6,520 bases of DNA, taken from positions 1 through 6,520 of the forward strand of contig JABGWN010000025.1 of assembly GCA_018645535.1 (NCBI GenBank). The letters run 5' to 3'. The stretch's first letter is position 1. Each line of letters opens with the position of its first letter. The notes beneath the pieces were generated by a model that ran no database searches, was not told the origin of the DNA, and worked only from the letters and a program-made list of their open reading frames with translations. The position numbers were made by a program, and so were the translations under genes. This stretch comes from Methanobacteriota archaeon (GTDB taxonomy: Archaea; Thermoplasmatota; Poseidoniia; Poseidoniales; Poseidoniaceae). Below, piece by piece: positions 6,423-6,520 of this stretch.

Positions 6423-6520
6423 ATGCGAGTATTACTGGTAAGTGCTGTACTTCTCGCAGTTTTCGCATCTCCAATGATTACACAACAAACCACTCTCGAA
6501 GCAGAATGGAATGAGATTCA
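6423..6520 (+). CDS. Start of a secreted or membrane protein with N-terminal signal sequence (3'-truncated)
   Basis: Only the first 32 residues are in the window. MR is followed by a hydrophobic core VLLVSAVLLAVFA (3-15), then SPM and a polar stretch rich in Gln, Thr and Glu, which is the layout of a signal peptide with possible cleavage near residues 15-20. The start at 6423 is supported by the TATA-like box about 25 nt upstream. The bases before it (ACAGCCATAACT) hold no ribosome-binding site, so a leaderless mRNA is likely. The mature protein lies outside the window and cannot be identified. Confidence 0.65.
   Translation, partial: MRVLLVSAVLLAVFASPMITQQTTLEAEWNEI

Overview
The window reads as chromosomal DNA of an archaeon, most plausibly a planktonic marine euryarchaeote of the Marine Group II (Poseidoniales) type. 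The archaeal call rests on three things. The phosphoglycerate kinase carries archaeal-type signatures (LRVDINSPL, AHQSRPG, NGPAGVFE, GGGHTA). A GGTGA ribosome-binding site fits an archaeal 16S tail. AT-rich TATA-like boxes lie about 25 nt before likely starts. The Marine Group II assignment is weaker: it rests on moderate GC, very tight gene packing, and a large multidomain surface protein with a charged cytoplasmic tail.

Left part, plus strand (1-3676): three genes in a tight row. First is the 3' end of a large cell-surface protein: two fibronectin-III-like and two Ig-like domains, one membrane anchor, then a tail with an acidic block followed by an Arg/Lys/Pro block. Twenty bases later comes a full-length CAX-type Ca2+/H+ antiporter. 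Two bases after that comes a 182-residue protein of unknown function with a membrane segment at each end. The spacing suggests one transcript, but the sequence does not prove a shared function.

Right part, minus strand (6284 down to 3677): an archaeal phosphoglycerate kinase, then after 85 bp an amidohydrolase of the MTA/SAH/5'-deoxyadenosine deaminase group. The two strands converge at 3676/3677, where the stop codons abut with no base between them. No insertion sequence, CRISPR array, rRNA or tRNA gene, or att site was seen.

Right edge (6285-6520): a 138-bp divergent intergenic region holds a TATA-like box for each direction and a GGTAAC-N6-GTTACC inverted repeat. It leads into the start of a secreted or membrane protein that may be translated from a leaderless mRNA.

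Most of the window is ordinary housekeeping and transport. The places worth a second look are the charge-segregated tail of the surface protein, the unknown membrane protein coupled to the antiporter, the atypical active-site flanks of the amidohydrolase, and the palindrome in the divergent promoter. I see no convincing evidence of a wholly new multigene system.
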